From Haliclystus octoradiatus (lineage: Eukaryota > Cnidaria > Staurozoa > Stauromedusae > Haliclystidae), in assembly GCA_916610825.1 (NCBI GenBank), contig OU744447.1:12445751-12509750 (forward strand): DNA of 64,000 bases, in the 5' to 3' direction. The translations under genes were made by a program, and so were the position numbers. The notes under the pieces are model-generated. The model saw nothing but the letters and a program-made list of their open reading frames with translations, was not told where the DNA came from and searched no databases. Positions within the stretch are counted from its first letter, which is position 1. Each line of letters starts with the position of its first letter. Positions 40,155-53,261 of the stretch are shown piece after piece.

Positions 40155-43100
40155 ATCATACACTCTTAAAACTAAAGGTGTAAAAGCGTACTTTTTGGGG
40201 TGTAAATGCAAAAACGAAGGGGTGTGAATGCCATTCGCACGCTTTCTGTTGCATTTACCCTCGTTTTCTGAAAATTTTACCTTAGATCATGCATTTTACA
40301 CCGCTTTCACACTATTGACCTCGTTTGGAGATTAGGCGCACCTTGCCAAATCGTTACAGAATTTTGAAAATGGCGAAGACGAATTGTGAACTTTTCAATA
40401 TATCAAACACATTATTATAATTTGAATCGTTTAAGACGTTGTTGTATATCCTATCTTATTACAATGGTTTTGAAAGTTCTGGTTTCATGTGCAGTGCTAT
40501 TTATGGTTTATTGACATGGTTTATGTTGAACCGTATTTGCCTGAAACGGAAAGAATAAAGGAATACAAATTCCAACGAAGCTTCAAGCCTGGCCTAAACA
40601 TTTCAACAGTTAATAGGCTACACACAGCGATTACAAGCTGATTTTGAAAATGAGAAATGAAATTTGTATGATATCACTTGCTGCATGACCCACTTGCAAC
40701 AATTCTAGAGTGGCTACTAGTCTAACCTGGACTACAGAATAGGAAGCTATGCTTACAGGCCGAAAGTGAATTTGTCTCTCGTTTTTACATTTTATTTGTA
40801 TGGAATTTTAAAGGTAAGCAACTTTCTTTCAGACCTGAAGAGAAGCTTGTTAATCACATCATATACTAATTACTTGGTAACTGTTTTTATTTGTACACAG
40901 TTAGAATGCTCTGACTTGGCACCGTGGTAGCTAAAACAGATATCAGATAAATGGCTAATTGGATGCCGGACTACGACTGAGACTAGATTATGTAGGCCTT
41001 CAGACCAGAAAGTGTTCGACAGAATTGAAAGGCAAGCATATATATATATATATATATTAGATATTATCTAATAGCAAAAAATAGTGCTCGATATCATTTG
41101 ACAGAGCTAAATATAATAAAAGGAGTCAAAGACTACAATTATGAATGTGTAGTCTTTGACTCCTTTTATTATATATATATATTTTACTTGAATTCTAATG
41201 ATTGATTGGTATTTTACCATATTATATATTAATTAATCTCAATGTTTTGATTCCCAGGCCCAATCAAAGAAAATGATATCATAACATCCATTGTAGTACA
41301 CCATGTACCACAAACTCATGGGGTATCGGTAAATGTGAACTTTCTTACCCTATCATATGTAAATCAGAAATGGAATGCATTGAAGGATATCATGATGAAA
41401 TTATGCTTGGCAGTTACTTTAATTTATTGATCAAATAACATAAGATTATATATACTCAATACTAGGTTACTATAACTCATAAGTACTTGCTTCATAGACT
41501 TGATAAACTTCACTCTAATAGTAGGCTACTTGTAGACTCAATTATTCTCTCATATCATTCAAGGACCAATGGGACAGCTAGAATATATTGGACGGCTTTA
41601 ATAGTTATAGCTATACAGATCAGAATAATATTTATGAAATATTATAGTATTGTCATTTATAGAATTGAAACGAAGATGATGCAAAAGCCATTTGCCTTAT
41701 CGTTGTTTCAATTGTATATTATGCTCTGTTTTAACAAACATTGAGCACTCCCACATACACATGTTTTCCTCATATTACATTTCAGTAATGCAATTTATTA
41801 TTATTTTTTTGATTTTTGTAAAACTTACTATATTGTATTGTTATGTTATTACTATCATTATCACATCTATATAGTCAATTATGGCTTTTTCATCAATATT
41901 CAAAATAATAATAACATTGAACTTAAATCGACACGAAATACAAAGGCATGATAATATATCTATGATAATAATCTGGATCTCCAAATATTATTCATGGCTG
42001 CTTAATTCATCTATACCACTGTAATGTATAATTCTTAACATCAGTCAGCTGAGTTAGACCTATATTTTAATCTTGTATGTTTTCATTTACAGCTTGCGGT
42101 ATCTCTTCATTGATCATATTTTTCCAATTTATCTGCATGAAAAACTACATAGCCACTAGCAAGCCAGATCAAATAAAATCAGATTATACTATTACTTGGA
42201 TGTCAGGTGAGCAGGATTACCAATATCGTAAATTATCTGTAAGTACCTCTTGATATCCTCATATACGGTCAAACCTGCTTTTTATCCTTCAATGACTAAA
42301 ACAGTTTATTCTTCTGAGTCTAAACCAGTTTTTTCTTTCAAATGAACCCTAATGAATCTAATTGCTGGTTGTTATATACAGGTTTCACTTCATAAACACT
42401 TTAGCTGACTACTTTGTCAGCAGTGCTTAATTTTTCAAAATAGCATGGCATTATAGAATATGGCCTTGGTTCCTAATTATTTACCACTGAATTTTATCTT
42501 ATTTACATTGTACATTATTAAAATTACACATAGAATAGTAATAACACCTACAATGCTCTAACCTTTTCATTTGCCATCTATGATATATGTATCAAATTTA
42601 GTTTAGAGATTGATATAAATACAGAATGTTCATGTTCCAAATTTCCAATCCTATATCTTACCATTTTATGTAAATTTCACTATTACAATTTCCCATTCCT
42701 AAATCCATGTGTAGTTGAAGTTTCGTGCTTGTATGTAGGTCAACTGTGTCTATAAGAGTGTGTTGACAGTGACCAACATTTGCTACTAATTCTATCCATC
42801 TGTGTCATTAAAACTGAGTTGCTTGTGAATACACTTGTTTCACACGTTTGAAATTTTATTATAATTGTTTTTAATTTGCTTTTCATTTTTCATCTCCAGG
42901 TTATTACATTTACTAAAACCACTGTACTGTACATCTACGATCTACGGGAGGAATCGTTTTTATCTAAGTGGGATCTTATATTTATGCTCTGGTCTATAGT
43001 TCAATTTCCATTTAATTTATTCTACACTTTGGAATTCAATACAATTGTAAAAGTTTTTGAAATAAATCAATAACAATCACAGGAACATTCGCTGGCCTGT

Positions 43101-43649
43101 TTATTGATCAGTAATGCAATTATTCAAAACTGATACAGTACTAGCTGCTTACCTGAACAATAAAATTTATTACTGGTTGTAAAGAGAACTGCTAACTAAA
43201 TTATGTAATTCTGTAATGGGTTGTATATTGTATATATCATAACATGTATGCTTACAATAATCACTTGAACATATTATTATAATCGTAGTATATCATTTCT
43301 GCAAATTAAATGCTTCAATAAGAATATCGAATGTTATCATTATCTGCTGCCATTTGCAATACCGCATCAGCTTAAATAATACTACTTGTATCATGATTTC
43401 AACTGCGAATACGAAAGCAATGCCAAACAAACATTTCCTGTAAAAGTACGGTCAATTTGAGAAATATTTAGGATTGCATTTTCAACTTCTAGAGTAGTGT
43501 AGTGCATTTACACCCATTAGGGGTGTAAATGCAACATTTGGGGTGTAAAATGAGGGGTAAATTTTTTGCATTTGCATTTACACCCCAAAAGTGTGAATTC
43601 ACACCCCAAAAGTCATGCTTTTACACTTTAATTTTTAAGAGTGTATCAT
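40155..43649. mobile_element. 3.5-kb inverted-repeat element in the helicase intron
   Basis: The ends ACACTCTTAAAA (40160) and TTTTTAAGAGTGT (to 43644) are inverted, and similarity continues for about 150 bp, with the word GGGGTGTAAATGCA repeated inside each terminus. ATCAT flanks both sides, a possible 5-bp duplication. If the terminal T is part of the element, a 3-bp TCA duplication is equally possible. No transposase frame is seen within. It lies between the helicase exon ending near 43850 and the exon starting at 39772, so it is an intron insertion. Confidence 0.75.
41111..41174. repeat. Hairpin with 27-bp perfect arms
   Basis: Arms at 41111-41137 and 41148-41174 around a 10-nt loop. It contains AAAGGAGTCAAAGACTACA and its complement. 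It lies inside the 3.5-kb inverted-repeat element. Confidence 0.9.
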
Positions 43650-43845
43650 TATTATTTATTATTATTACTATCACATCGTGATATCAATATCATGAAAAAT
43701 ATAAAAGGTGTCGCAGTCTTCTCATGAATTGGCACTTGGGGACTGTTATACTAGTATATAGGATATATCCCAAAGATTGCAAGGCAAAGTCAATAGTATG
43801 TAGGCTTACTGGGTTTACAACTAGCCTAACGATTCTCAAGTTTAC

Positions 43846-44365
43846 CTACCAGCGGCTGAGGCAATGTGCTTCGTCCACAGCCACACCAATACAGTTGTCT
43901 CTGAAACTCGATGTAGATAACATCTTTCGCCATATGTTCATGCCAAGCATAGACTCGGGAGATGAGTAAACTACTCTATAATGTCCCTTCTCAATTTCAA
44001 GAAGAACACTCTCTTCTTACTCGCTGTAAATAGCAGCAGCGGAAATTCCAATCTTGGTCAAATACGTAACTTGATCAAACATAAGGCTTTTTAAAGGAGA
44101 TATAACTAGAAGAATAGTTTCATTGTAAGTTCCCAACAATGTATCAGCAATCGTTGGTAGAGCCTGGAAGATGAGCGATTTTCCATACCCTGTTGGTGCA
44201 CTGAAGTATATATTTTTGCCAGAAAAAAAACTGCCGCCAAGCAGTAATTTGATCGTCATAAAACGAATCCAAAAGAAATTGAAGCTTGAGAATTCCAAGA
44301 ACTTCTTCAAATTTGTCTTCACTGAACTCTAATTCAGAAAGTCCAGTTGATTTCAATTTCAGCAT
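43846..44365 (-). pseudogene. RecQ-type helicase of the transposon, N-terminal exon
   Basis: The frame from the ATG at 44365 reads into the Q-motif region (…YDDQITAWRQ) and then shifts at a run of eight As (44223-44230). After the shift it continues SGKNIYFSAPTGYGKS (Walker A), VISPLKSLMFDQV (motif Ia) and AAIYSE. An in-frame TAA at 44017-44019 interrupts it, and coding resumes with EIEKGHYRVVYSSPES and then VAVDEAHCLSRW, the DEAH motif II. A donor-like GTAGGT or GTAAAC lies at the end. The short aromatic-rich loop expected between DEAH and YRNLG is missing, so a small exon may be lost or unseen. Together with 38405-39772 it covers a whole helicase core. Confidence 0.82.
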
Positions 44366-44581
44366 TATTATTAAAACATTGAAATATGGATTTAACCAAC
44401 TAGGCTAGTACACAACGGACAATTATTTTCTCTTTTAAAATGTGAGAAATGATAAATATTGAAACGTAAAATCTACGATTTTGATTTATCACATGACTAC
44501 TGCCGTTAGCCTGATTGGCTAATTTGACAGCATAATCACGTGATCGATGCTACCCAATAGGATTGAGTCACTGCTTTTGCA

Positions 44582-44683
44582 AGTCTAGTGCAGCGTCAGC
44601 AAAACGGCTTTGTTTGGTCGGCTACGCAGACTTTACACTTTCCTTCAGAAACGTTTTAGTCTGAACGCAGGCTACCAAGGCTA
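44582..44683 (-). repeat. Right terminal inverted repeat and 9-bp target duplication
   Basis: 44582-44674 is the reverse complement of the left terminus. CCAAGGCTA at 44675-44683 is the right copy of the target duplication. About 215 bp separate its inner edge from the helicase start codon, leaving room for a promoter. Confidence 0.95.
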
Positions 44684-45450
44684 AAGTCACTGCAAAACAT
44701 GATACTCCTCGTATCCAGAGCAATAAATATATACGTTTCTACATGTAAACATTATAATATTGTAATATTATAGGTATAACACATTTCAGAATATTTTATG
44801 ACAGATGGGCATTAATCAAGGGATAGCTGCTCATATTGTAATTCCCTTTTGACCATTCAGAACCACCATTATAATATGGTACTCATTTGCTGGTCAGATA
44901 AGTGATGTCTGACCACCTGTTGTACTCGTTCAAACATAATGAGGGCCATATCCCGTAGATGTATTATAGCCTACTTTATCATAACAGTTTGACATTACAA
45001 AGTTCATCTTAGTTGACCACATTATCATAGTATGTATAAAGTGTATATCCCTTACCTAGTATTCAAAATAGCTTCACGACTTCAACTGCTGATTCTATAC
45101 TGATTTGTTAATTTCATTGCCACTCCAACGGTCAGCATTCTATCCAAACAGTGCAAACACGAATAAGTTGCGAAGCATAGGAAAATAATTTGGGTTAGTT
45201 TTTTTCATGGTTTTTAACAATGTTCATCATCATCACTTATTCAGAAACCTTTAAGCTATACATAACTTCTTTTCAAATGACTGATACATAGCTAAGTTAA
45301 CAGGAAAACAGACATTAAGTAATACAGGGCGGTAAGTATAACGTATATTAAGAACGTAAGTGCTTCTCAAGGAGAAATTTGAAAGTAGGCCTGCTTTAGA
45401 TTTCCTTCATTGCAGATGGTAGATCATTCTACCGTTCGATCGTAAATTGC
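44684..45450. other. No recognised gene
   Basis: AT-rich right flank of the composite transposon. I see no exon or repeat structure here. Confidence 0.4.
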
Positions 45451-46150
45451 TTGTGATTGGTTGATTGCTGGTCACATGACGTAGATTAAAAGTACTATTT
45501 CCCTCCCAGAGGGGAAATAAGTTGTTGTTTTTCGTCGCTAATAGCAACGAAATTGCAACTATCACAAATCAATAAAGTACACAGCGATTTTCAATCTTTC
45601 ATTTGTTGAAAATAAAAACTTGTGCAATACAAAGAATGCCACAAAGTTTGAATCTAGCGTTACCACAGCATTAACAGAGGAAACGTAATGTAAGGAGAAT
45701 ACTTTCATATAGTATTCAAGACGGCTAGAACAAAGAGAAAGATATGTTGGATAGCCTTTTAAAAATCGTTACCACTTGTTTCACTACTGCTCCTCTGGTT
45801 TGCGGGGGATTTCATCGAAGCAAACATAGCAAAAAATATTTATCAAGAAAATAAAGCGGTGCCGGTTGTTGAAATCATGTCACCATTCAAGTGAGTTAAA
45901 AATATTTTGAATTTTGATTATGCGTAATTCTCAATTCACGTCATTGTTATTGTTGCGTTTTTAGTACTGTAATATGAATAATTCAATTCAATTATTACTA
46001 TTGGCTGCGTCTCTGTTGTCTAGTCAAGAGCCAGAAAAATGCTAAAGCACTTAATGTATGACTGCCTCGGGAAATAGTGAGTTTTATTTCCTTCGGGTTC
46101 CTCAGAGGAACTCGGGCCCTCGGGAAAATAAAACTCACTATTTCCCTCGG
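45451..46150. repeat. Dispersed ~700-bp repeat, copy A, ending in a hairpin
   Basis: It begins near TTGTGATTGGTTGAT and ends with a foldback (46065-46150) whose arms contain CCTCGGGAAATAGTGAGTTT. The whole segment is paralogous to 57795-58461, with shared blocks such as TGCAATACAAAGAATGCCAC and CATTCAAGTGAGTTAAAAAT. No coding frame is seen. It is probably a non-autonomous element; the class is unknown. Confidence 0.75.
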
Positions 46151-49110
46151 CGCCATTTATTAACTGTATAATAATGGACCTTTGTCACGAACGAAAACGG
46201 TGCCCATGAATACAAAAATTTATCAGATTGAGGCTAAAAGGAACAACAGTGTCCTTACTTTTGTATATGGCTCGGGTGTAAAGGCGTTCTACTGTAGATA
46301 GCGATTTTCATCTAGAAGCTATATTTAAACTCACCCCGCTTTCACCGTACATAGAGGAGAAGTGGTTAGAGCTTCAGCACTATTTTGCCAAGTTAGGAGA
46401 TCAAATCCTTGTTCAGCCAGGAGTCCATTTTATTTTATTTCTTTTCGTCAAATAACACACAACAGGGAATTGTATACTTCCATTTTCAGGATTTAAAGGA
46501 TTAGGAAAATTGTTCATTATAATAGTTTAATAAGATATTATGTCTACAAGACAGTACATCATAAATAAATATTTTAGCTAAAACTTTAGATTTTCATCTA
46601 TTTTATATTACCTATAACGTTCTTTTTTAAATTGTTATACTCATTCATATGTTGTTTCGTTGAAATATATACCACATGTTACTGTATATTTTTGCAAATA
46701 TAGTTATGATAGAATTTGTAAAACGTAAAACATAAAGTTAAAGAATTATAATTTTTTTTACATGAAAAGACCATGAAATTTGAGGTTCGTCGTCACGCGT
46801 GTTGTATACTGGTTCGAATAAAATCAAGGTCAAACGGAAACTTATGTTACGAATACTATAGGACACTGAAAGTTCGAAGTGAAGGAAATTTTAAATAATT
46901 ATAAATGAGGCATCTTCTTTAAACCAACTGGATTGAATTGGGGACATGGCACTAAACGAAAATTCATATTATGAATACAATAGAAACTTCCGACTGAGTG
47001 GAAAATCGAACTATCTACAAGACTCTTTATAAAACTAAACCAAGGCTACATTTACACAGCAAAAACCAAGGTTTTCAAAAGTCTTTCAAAAGTCCGCTTT
47101 CAAAAAGTTCAGATAGGGTATCAGTTTACAAAAGGCTGGATTTTGTCTGAATAAAACGCTGTTACTCCAGTATTTTTGTCGCGTTTTTCGTTGAAATTGG
47201 ATCTTCATACTCCTTCGATTCTGTAGCTCCAGATCGATATGTTTTTTTTATTTATATCATTGAAAATTTATATCTTGATAGAGTCGCTAACGGACTAATT
47301 TTCACTCAGGATTCCTGTTTACGTCTAGACGCGAGGGCGATCCAGGCTAGAATTTACCCATGTTTCTCAAATCCACGTGTCGTGTAAACGCAGCCCAATG
47401 CACCTTCGTTAAATCAATTTGCTTGCATCTGGCACATAACTTTAAACGAACATCCACACTATGAATACTATGTAGCGAACGTAAAATTCGAATTAGGGGA
47501 TATTTTTTAAGAAAAATAAATATTAGATATAAACTCTTCTTACGCACACAATGTGTATAACGGAAATGATAATTGTAAGTATGTGCAATCCTTAAACAGG
47601 TAAGCAAATAAGCGACAAGTAATTATGTCCGAAAAAGTGTTCAAACAGACCATATTCAACAGTTGTATGTTACAATTGTTGAAGGTCAACGGAATTTTTC
47701 CGGATTGACAGTTCGGTCGTTACAGGTCGATATATGATTCAGGTATCTGGATATATATTGATAAAATAATTTGCTACCTGAGTCGGAGAATTGGATACAA
47801 CTTTAATAACACGCGGACAGATATATCAATGCAGCACGAAAGGCGTGGACTCCTGTGAATTAAAATAATATTAACAATATTGAAAATAGTCTGACATAAT
47901 GTTGGTGTGTCTTAAGAAAAAAGTTTATGTGAACAAAACGTTTGAAATTAGGATTTTTAAAGTTTTCCCCACATATTCTATACATTAGCCGTGATGTATG
48001 AGGGGTTTGCATTTCAGTTGTTTATGTGAAATTATTGATATTAATTGAAATTATTTTATTACCCCAACGTTGCGTCGGCGCTGAATAGGCGACACCAGGT
48101 TATCATCATTCGTCTGTAAACCTCCCTCATTGTAGACGGTAGGTTATTTCATTTGTGCGAACTAGCATTTTGAAAATGAATCGTGATGGCTTGACTTGAT
48201 GTAAATGTCATTGTGGGTTGGAGATCGTGTTTTGGTATGTTGTCATGTAAAAATATGGGAGAGCAGAGGAGGAGATAAGTTGAATTTAATTTTATGAGTG
48301 AACAGTAGTCTATGGTAGGTTATTCGCCCGGTTATTCGATCTTTGACAGAAAGAAGTTGTTTTGAAGTTATTTCGTGGATGCGATGGTTTTCATTTTCGT
48401 TGTTATAGAGTTATGCGTCAAAGTTGCTGCAACGTCGGATAGTAGGTTTGATCCGATGACATTTGGAAGTTAAAGCAACGACAATGCAAAATTGGACCAA
48501 ATTCAAGCTGATGTCAAAAAAAACATTGTCACGACGTTGTTGTGCCTGCTGGTATGTAGATCACCGCATATATCTACCTTGTTGCTCTGCGGGTGGGTTT
48601 GTATACCCTTTCTAGCCTGAAAGAGCTCTAGATCGATAAGAATATGTTTGATTACTTCTCTTCAGTGAAGCATTTTTTATTCATACATTTTTTCTTTTAA
48701 TTTTTCTCTTCCCGATCGTCTTTCCTTCAAAAATTCAGTTAAAGTTATGATTTTGTGTTTCACACTTTTTTTTAAGATGCCAAGAACCCGTTTATTTTGT
48801 ATACTAGCTTTTAGAAAGGAAAAAGCTAACATTTTACTTATATTGGTCTGTAAATAAAAAATAAAAAAATTCTTTCAGAGTGATCGACTCTACGTTCATC
48901 AGACTATTTTAGAAAAACAACCTATGACGTGAAGATGGTCGACATAAAATAAGAGTGAACTATAACCAAACACTGATACACATCATGCATCTGTTATATA
49001 GCGCTTTGTTAGATAAAGAGAATACATTTTATTTGGTTAAGAATACTTTTAGATCGAACGACAATTCGAACATTTCATTTCACAATTGTTGATATTTATC
49101 TATCATTTAT
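46151..49110. other. Gene-poor region 3' of the membrane-protein gene
   Basis: No exon is recognised. A tRNA-like stretch with TGGTTAGAGC and GATCAAATCC near 46370-46430 is too weak to call. Around 47044-47397, GGCTACATTTACAC on the left and GTGTAAACGCAGCC on the right form imperfect inverted ends, resembling a hAT-type non-autonomous element. I saw no convincing 8-bp duplication. Confidence 0.35.
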
Positions 49111-49372
49111 CTATGAATACGATGGAGGTTTATCTGCCACACAGTCGACGCATCCATCTCTATAACTAGGCACTTCATCAATGATAGAAAACCTTGATGT
49201 AGCAACATGAATTTGTTTTGAATAGTGCTCAGCGCTATGTTTTGTAAAGTGCCATTGAAAATTTGAGGCTTTTTTGTTCTTGGGCTTATGACGACTGTAT
49301 GTGTGTCCAATCTTAGAGCATCTTCTTTTCTTATGGTGATATTTCCACAAAGCAACAGAGACACATACCAAT
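49111..49372 (-). CDS. Last exon: end of TM helix and cytoplasmic tail with PPSY
   Basis: The exon starts after TTTGCTAG and reads LVCVSVALW as the end of a membrane helix, then a stop-transfer cluster (KYHHKKRRCSK) and about 60 tail residues ending DEVPSYRDGCVDCVADKPPSYS before TAG at 49111-49113. PPxY motifs bind WW domains, for example of NEDD4-type ubiquitin ligases, so the terminal PPSY may direct trafficking or turnover. That role is known for the motif, not shown here. The previous exon (50035-50094) ends AT, which combines with the first A here to give Ile, so the helix is continuous across the splice. Confidence 0.6.
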
Positions 49373-50034
49373 CTAGCAAATTAGGATATGTAGCAATTAA
49401 TATTATAAAATTTTAAATGTTGTTCCACCAACCTGACTGCGCTCTTGTTTGGATCATAAACCCAAAACAAGAAAAATTATTTTGCAGATTGAAAATTGCA
49501 GATTCTAAATGTCTACGAGATGGACGATAAAGTTCGTCCATCATATTTGTTCCACGTGTGTAATATTTTCTGCAATGCAGTATATGTATGTCTAAGTTGT
49601 TTGGTCGTTGCGTTTGCAACCAGGAATGCCTATGGTTTCTAAAATTTTCTCTAAAGTCCGTTAATTGCCTCAGAAGTTTATGTAGTTAAGAAGATAATAT
49701 ACAGTCATATTTTCTTTGTAATCATGAAGTTAGATCCAGACAAATTATTTAATTATTGTAATCATTGTAATTCGTAACCACACAGAAAAATGGAAGACTA
49801 CTTTTGCTTGAATCATCTTCAATGCAAACATATTTTAATTGTTGTGAGTTTCTTCTATTATGTCCAAATATGGAGAGTTTTTCTCTTGCCAATCCAATCC
49901 AATTCAAAATAGGACATTTTTTTTCGAAAACAAGTGAAACAGATCCCTAATCAAGCAAAAATTCTAAAAAGAATTAAAAGTGTCACTGCACTTTTTCTAT
50001 ATTGTTAAGGTGCATATGAAATATCAAAACTCAC
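49373..50034 (-). other. Intron between TM exon and tail exon
   Basis: No coding signal. Donor GTGAGT at the right edge and acceptor TTTGCTAG at the left edge. Confidence 0.5.
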
Positions 50035-50094
50035 ATGAGGAGGAGAATCAAAATACAAGTGCCAGGAATGACAAAATTCAATTGCAGAAACCAT
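50035..50094 (-). CDS. Transmembrane exon of the Kazal/FN3 gene
   Basis: A 60-bp exon between a GATGTCAG acceptor and a GTGAGT donor, encoding WFLQLNFVIPGTCILILLL. Joined to the next exon it gives about 25 uncharged residues followed by a Lys/Arg cluster, a classic type I anchor. It needs a phase-2 upstream partner, whereas the acidic exon at 51116-51154 ends in phase 1. At least one intervening exon is therefore unidentified, or this part belongs to a separate transcript. Confidence 0.55.
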
Positions 50095-51115
50095 CTGACA
50101 TCTATAATCAAATAAATATTTATTAAAATAGATTAAGTATGATAACGATAACTTAAATAGGAAAAAAAAGATTGTATTAAGAAAACGTTTTTTTCATTCT
50201 TCGTGACTGATTCCAAGACAGTATACGAGGAGTGGTGCCAAGATTTAGTTCCATTTTATCCACTCTTGGACTTGATTGGTTCATTGTTTTAGATAGTAAG
50301 TACTGCAACAGGAAATCAAGACTTTGCAGCTCGACTCACAGATTGCACTGGTTTGGTCAGAAAAATGTCAACCTTGCAAGCAGGCTGATAATAGAAGTGA
50401 TGAATACAGCTACTAAATCAAAATACTGTAAATGTGAGTATTTCACATTAAAGGAATAGTATACCTATATAGGCTACACATAAATGCAAAGATCCATCAA
50501 TGTTCTGAAGTCTAAGGCCAAATTAAAGACGCCGTAGATTGACTGAGATTATATTAAACTGTAAAATTCACTAAATAATGAAACAAAATACAAATCGTAA
50601 ATAAATGCTATTAATTATGTGATTATACTATTCTTATGAAATTGTCTATTTATACAGTATTATTATAGATTCTTACATCGGTAATTTTCCACGGGTTTTC
50701 TGTCTTTCATATCTTTCTGTGTTGATCTTCTTCTTCTGTCTTCGTGAATTAGCCTTCTTCTTTCTTCGACTTTACTAATTGATTTTACCGGCATATTAAC
50801 GAGTTTATATACAAAATAACATAACAAAGGTGTCTACAAATCTATTCTTCTTATTTTATATAATAGAACAATAGAAGTCAATTAACTTTGCTCAACAAGG
50901 CGTAAAACATAAACATACATATATAATTATTCTAATACTAAAAACGTGGTTATATTTTATAGTCTACAAAAGTTCTAAAGTCTAGGCGCGTAGTATCTGT
51001 CTATATCATAAGGCTACGACAACCCGTAGGTTTGACGCTTCTAGGTCTAGCCTATTATTATTATTTTTAATTATATTTCATCATACGGAACAATCAAGAG
51101 TTCGTTTATACGTAC

Positions 51116-51154
51116 CTGCATCATCATTCTGATTTTCATCTGGCTCCACTATTA
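51116..51154 (-). CDS. Short acidic linker exon
   Basis: A 39-bp exon in phase 1-1, between TTCTCAACAG and GTACGT. It encodes IVEPDENQNDDA, an acidic stretch. The preceding Thr-rich exon ends in phase 1 with G, completing Val. Support is the splice sites and phase match; it is too short for homology. Confidence 0.55.
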
Positions 51155-51548
51155 CTGTTGAGAAAAATTTAGACAGAACTTTTATGAATCAGTTCTAGAG
51201 CGATATAAAAATCTTAATTGGAAGTGCGTCATTATGGGTCTTAACCATGTGGTTTTGAGGTGTGTATCATGAGACGAAATTTTTTACACGGAACGAATAC
51301 TGAATTAAATATTCATAGCGCTTCCATGGAATTTCTTTTTACATTATAACCTTTAGAAAATTATTTTAAGCCTGAATATTGGAGAGTTCTGACGATGCAA
51401 TTCGGGCTTTATCTTCCAAGTTGATGCATACCGGCCTTCAGAAATTAACTGATAATTTCGTGAATTTTTCAAATGTTTGCTACAGGCTTATCAGGGAGCT
51501 TGTTATGCTTAATATAAGAACATTCCCATGCATTATATGACAACTAAC

Positions 51549-51681
51549 CTGGTATTGCTATTTCTGATGTTGTGATTATTATTGGAGTGATTGCAGCACT
51601 ACGTATTCTTATTTTAGCTATTGTAGCTGGAGTTGTCGAAACCTCTTTAGTCGTTGTAACTGGATCTATTGTTGTTGTTCT
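51549..51681 (-). CDS. Thr-rich linker exon
   Basis: A 133-bp exon, phase 0 in and phase 1 out, between an AATTTTAG acceptor and a GTTAGT donor. It encodes about 44 residues rich in Thr, Ile and Ala (RTTTIDPVTTTKEVSTTPAT…), consistent with an O-glycosylated extracellular stalk. Only this frame is open of the three. The phase-0 entry matches the phase-0 end of the FN3 exon at 57230-57292. Confidence 0.6.
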
Positions 51682-53240
51682 CTAAAATTAGAAATTACTA
51701 AAAATAATAATATTGTCTTAATTCAGATCATTACAGCATCATTGTTATTATTGGGTTGATTTGAATCTAGATGTTATACTAATTTGCAAACAGAATCATA
51801 ATTTGATCTCAATAGAAGAAGTGAAAATACTCTTCCCACTAACGAGATATTTGCCTCTTCAAACTTCTCCATAATATTTCCTCAATGATTTATGCCATAC
51901 AATCTTAATGAAAATCTTTTGATTACAAAGTCTAATCAGTAGGAATACATTAACCTTGAATAATGAGCTGCTTACAAGCTATGAGAAAAACCGTTAGGAA
52001 TATGGATTGTGCTTTCTCCAGATTTTATCATTATTACGCACAACCTTTCAATGACTTACGGAAGGGACTGGTAATGCATGAAAGATATTTATGGAAAGCT
52101 CAGTCTGCAATTATTTCTAAGCACTAACTATCATGTGTCAGATTTATCCTCTCCTACTCCCAGGATGAGGTTTATTGTAGGTATCAGCTACGCTTAAGGT
52201 TGGGAATATTCAATAGGCAGGAATAAGTAAAAGATCTTAGTTAATCCAAAATACTTATATATTTAGTGTGGAAACCAGGGAAATCTATTTTCCAAGTTTC
52301 TGCTTTTGATAGATTTCTACTTTTAACACTTATGCAGCCAAGCGGTTTGACACTACCCGCCCACCATAGGTCAATCGGTTTTCATGTTGCGTTTCGAAAA
52401 ATGTTGATGAAATTTTATTTTCATTTTAATGCACTTTATATTTCATTTAGAAGTTCAAATTCTAACATAAACTTCATTTCAATGTTATCTTTCTGTATTT
52501 TGCTTTATTTTTCACATTCATATTTAAAATGAAGTCATTTTGGTAGGATAAGTGTGAATTTGTGCCAAATAACATGAAACATTGCATAAATCAGACGTAG
52601 TATCAACAGTTTTCAATGATTTATTAATATAAACGGGTTACCACTTTTATATTTCTGCCGATGATACATTACTTGATTGATTTGATGATATATTGAGCTT
52701 CACCGATAGCAAATATGAAGCCTTATTCTAAAATATCACGAAGGTTTTCTGCGATCTGATTGGTCGAAAGAGCGTGCATGAAATCCTAGGGTAAAGCATG
52801 GCTCCGAAAACCGGGAAAAACCACAAGCTTCAAAAAGTTTGATCTGTGATAAAATACAGAATTTATAACTTTTTGATAACAATCCAATAAATATCTCAAT
52901 AATGGCTACGATTTACAAAACGACATTTAGCTCAAGACGTTTATATTTATTGAAAAGCGTGGTGAATGAGTTATTGGTCGCGTAACATGCATAATAAAAA
53001 CACGGAATGAAAGACAATTATAGGCTACGTCGCGGTTTCAAGGTAAACCTAAAATTTAAATAATAATAACTGCATTAATGTGCTAAAGAACTATTGTACC
53101 ACTTATATTACAGACGTTCTTGTATATGTCTTTTTTTATTCGACAATATCTATCTTGTTGTGGGATTGTCTTTGCTTAGTTTATGAATTGAAATTGAATT
53201 TTAAATTGTGAATTCATGAATTGAAAATTCACCGTCGAAT
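51682..53240 (-). other. Part of a long intron, no exon seen
   Basis: The stretch 52730-52812 (TTATTCTAAAATATCACG then GATTGGTCG) resembles 53465-53545, suggesting a repeat family whose copies bracket 52.7-53.5 kb. The short open frame at 52266-52532 has no domain signature. Confidence 0.4.
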
Positions 53241-53261
53241 GAGATTCTGACATTTGTTTTA

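Noticed and set aside
46370-46435. Possible tRNA gene
   Set aside because: Only loose A- and B-box words; no cloverleaf can be drawn.
50232-50459. Minus-strand candidate exons around PACKVDIFLTKPVQS and YLLSKTMNQSSPR
   Set aside because: Splice sites are fair, but the phases do not connect to either neighbouring exon and no domain is recognisable.
50675-50775. Basic segment VEERRRLIHEDRRRRSTQKD with a GTAAGA donor on the minus strand, as the exon missing before the TM exon
   Set aside because: Its acceptor is weak and it ends in phase 1, whereas the TM exon requires phase 2. It remains possible but unsupported.
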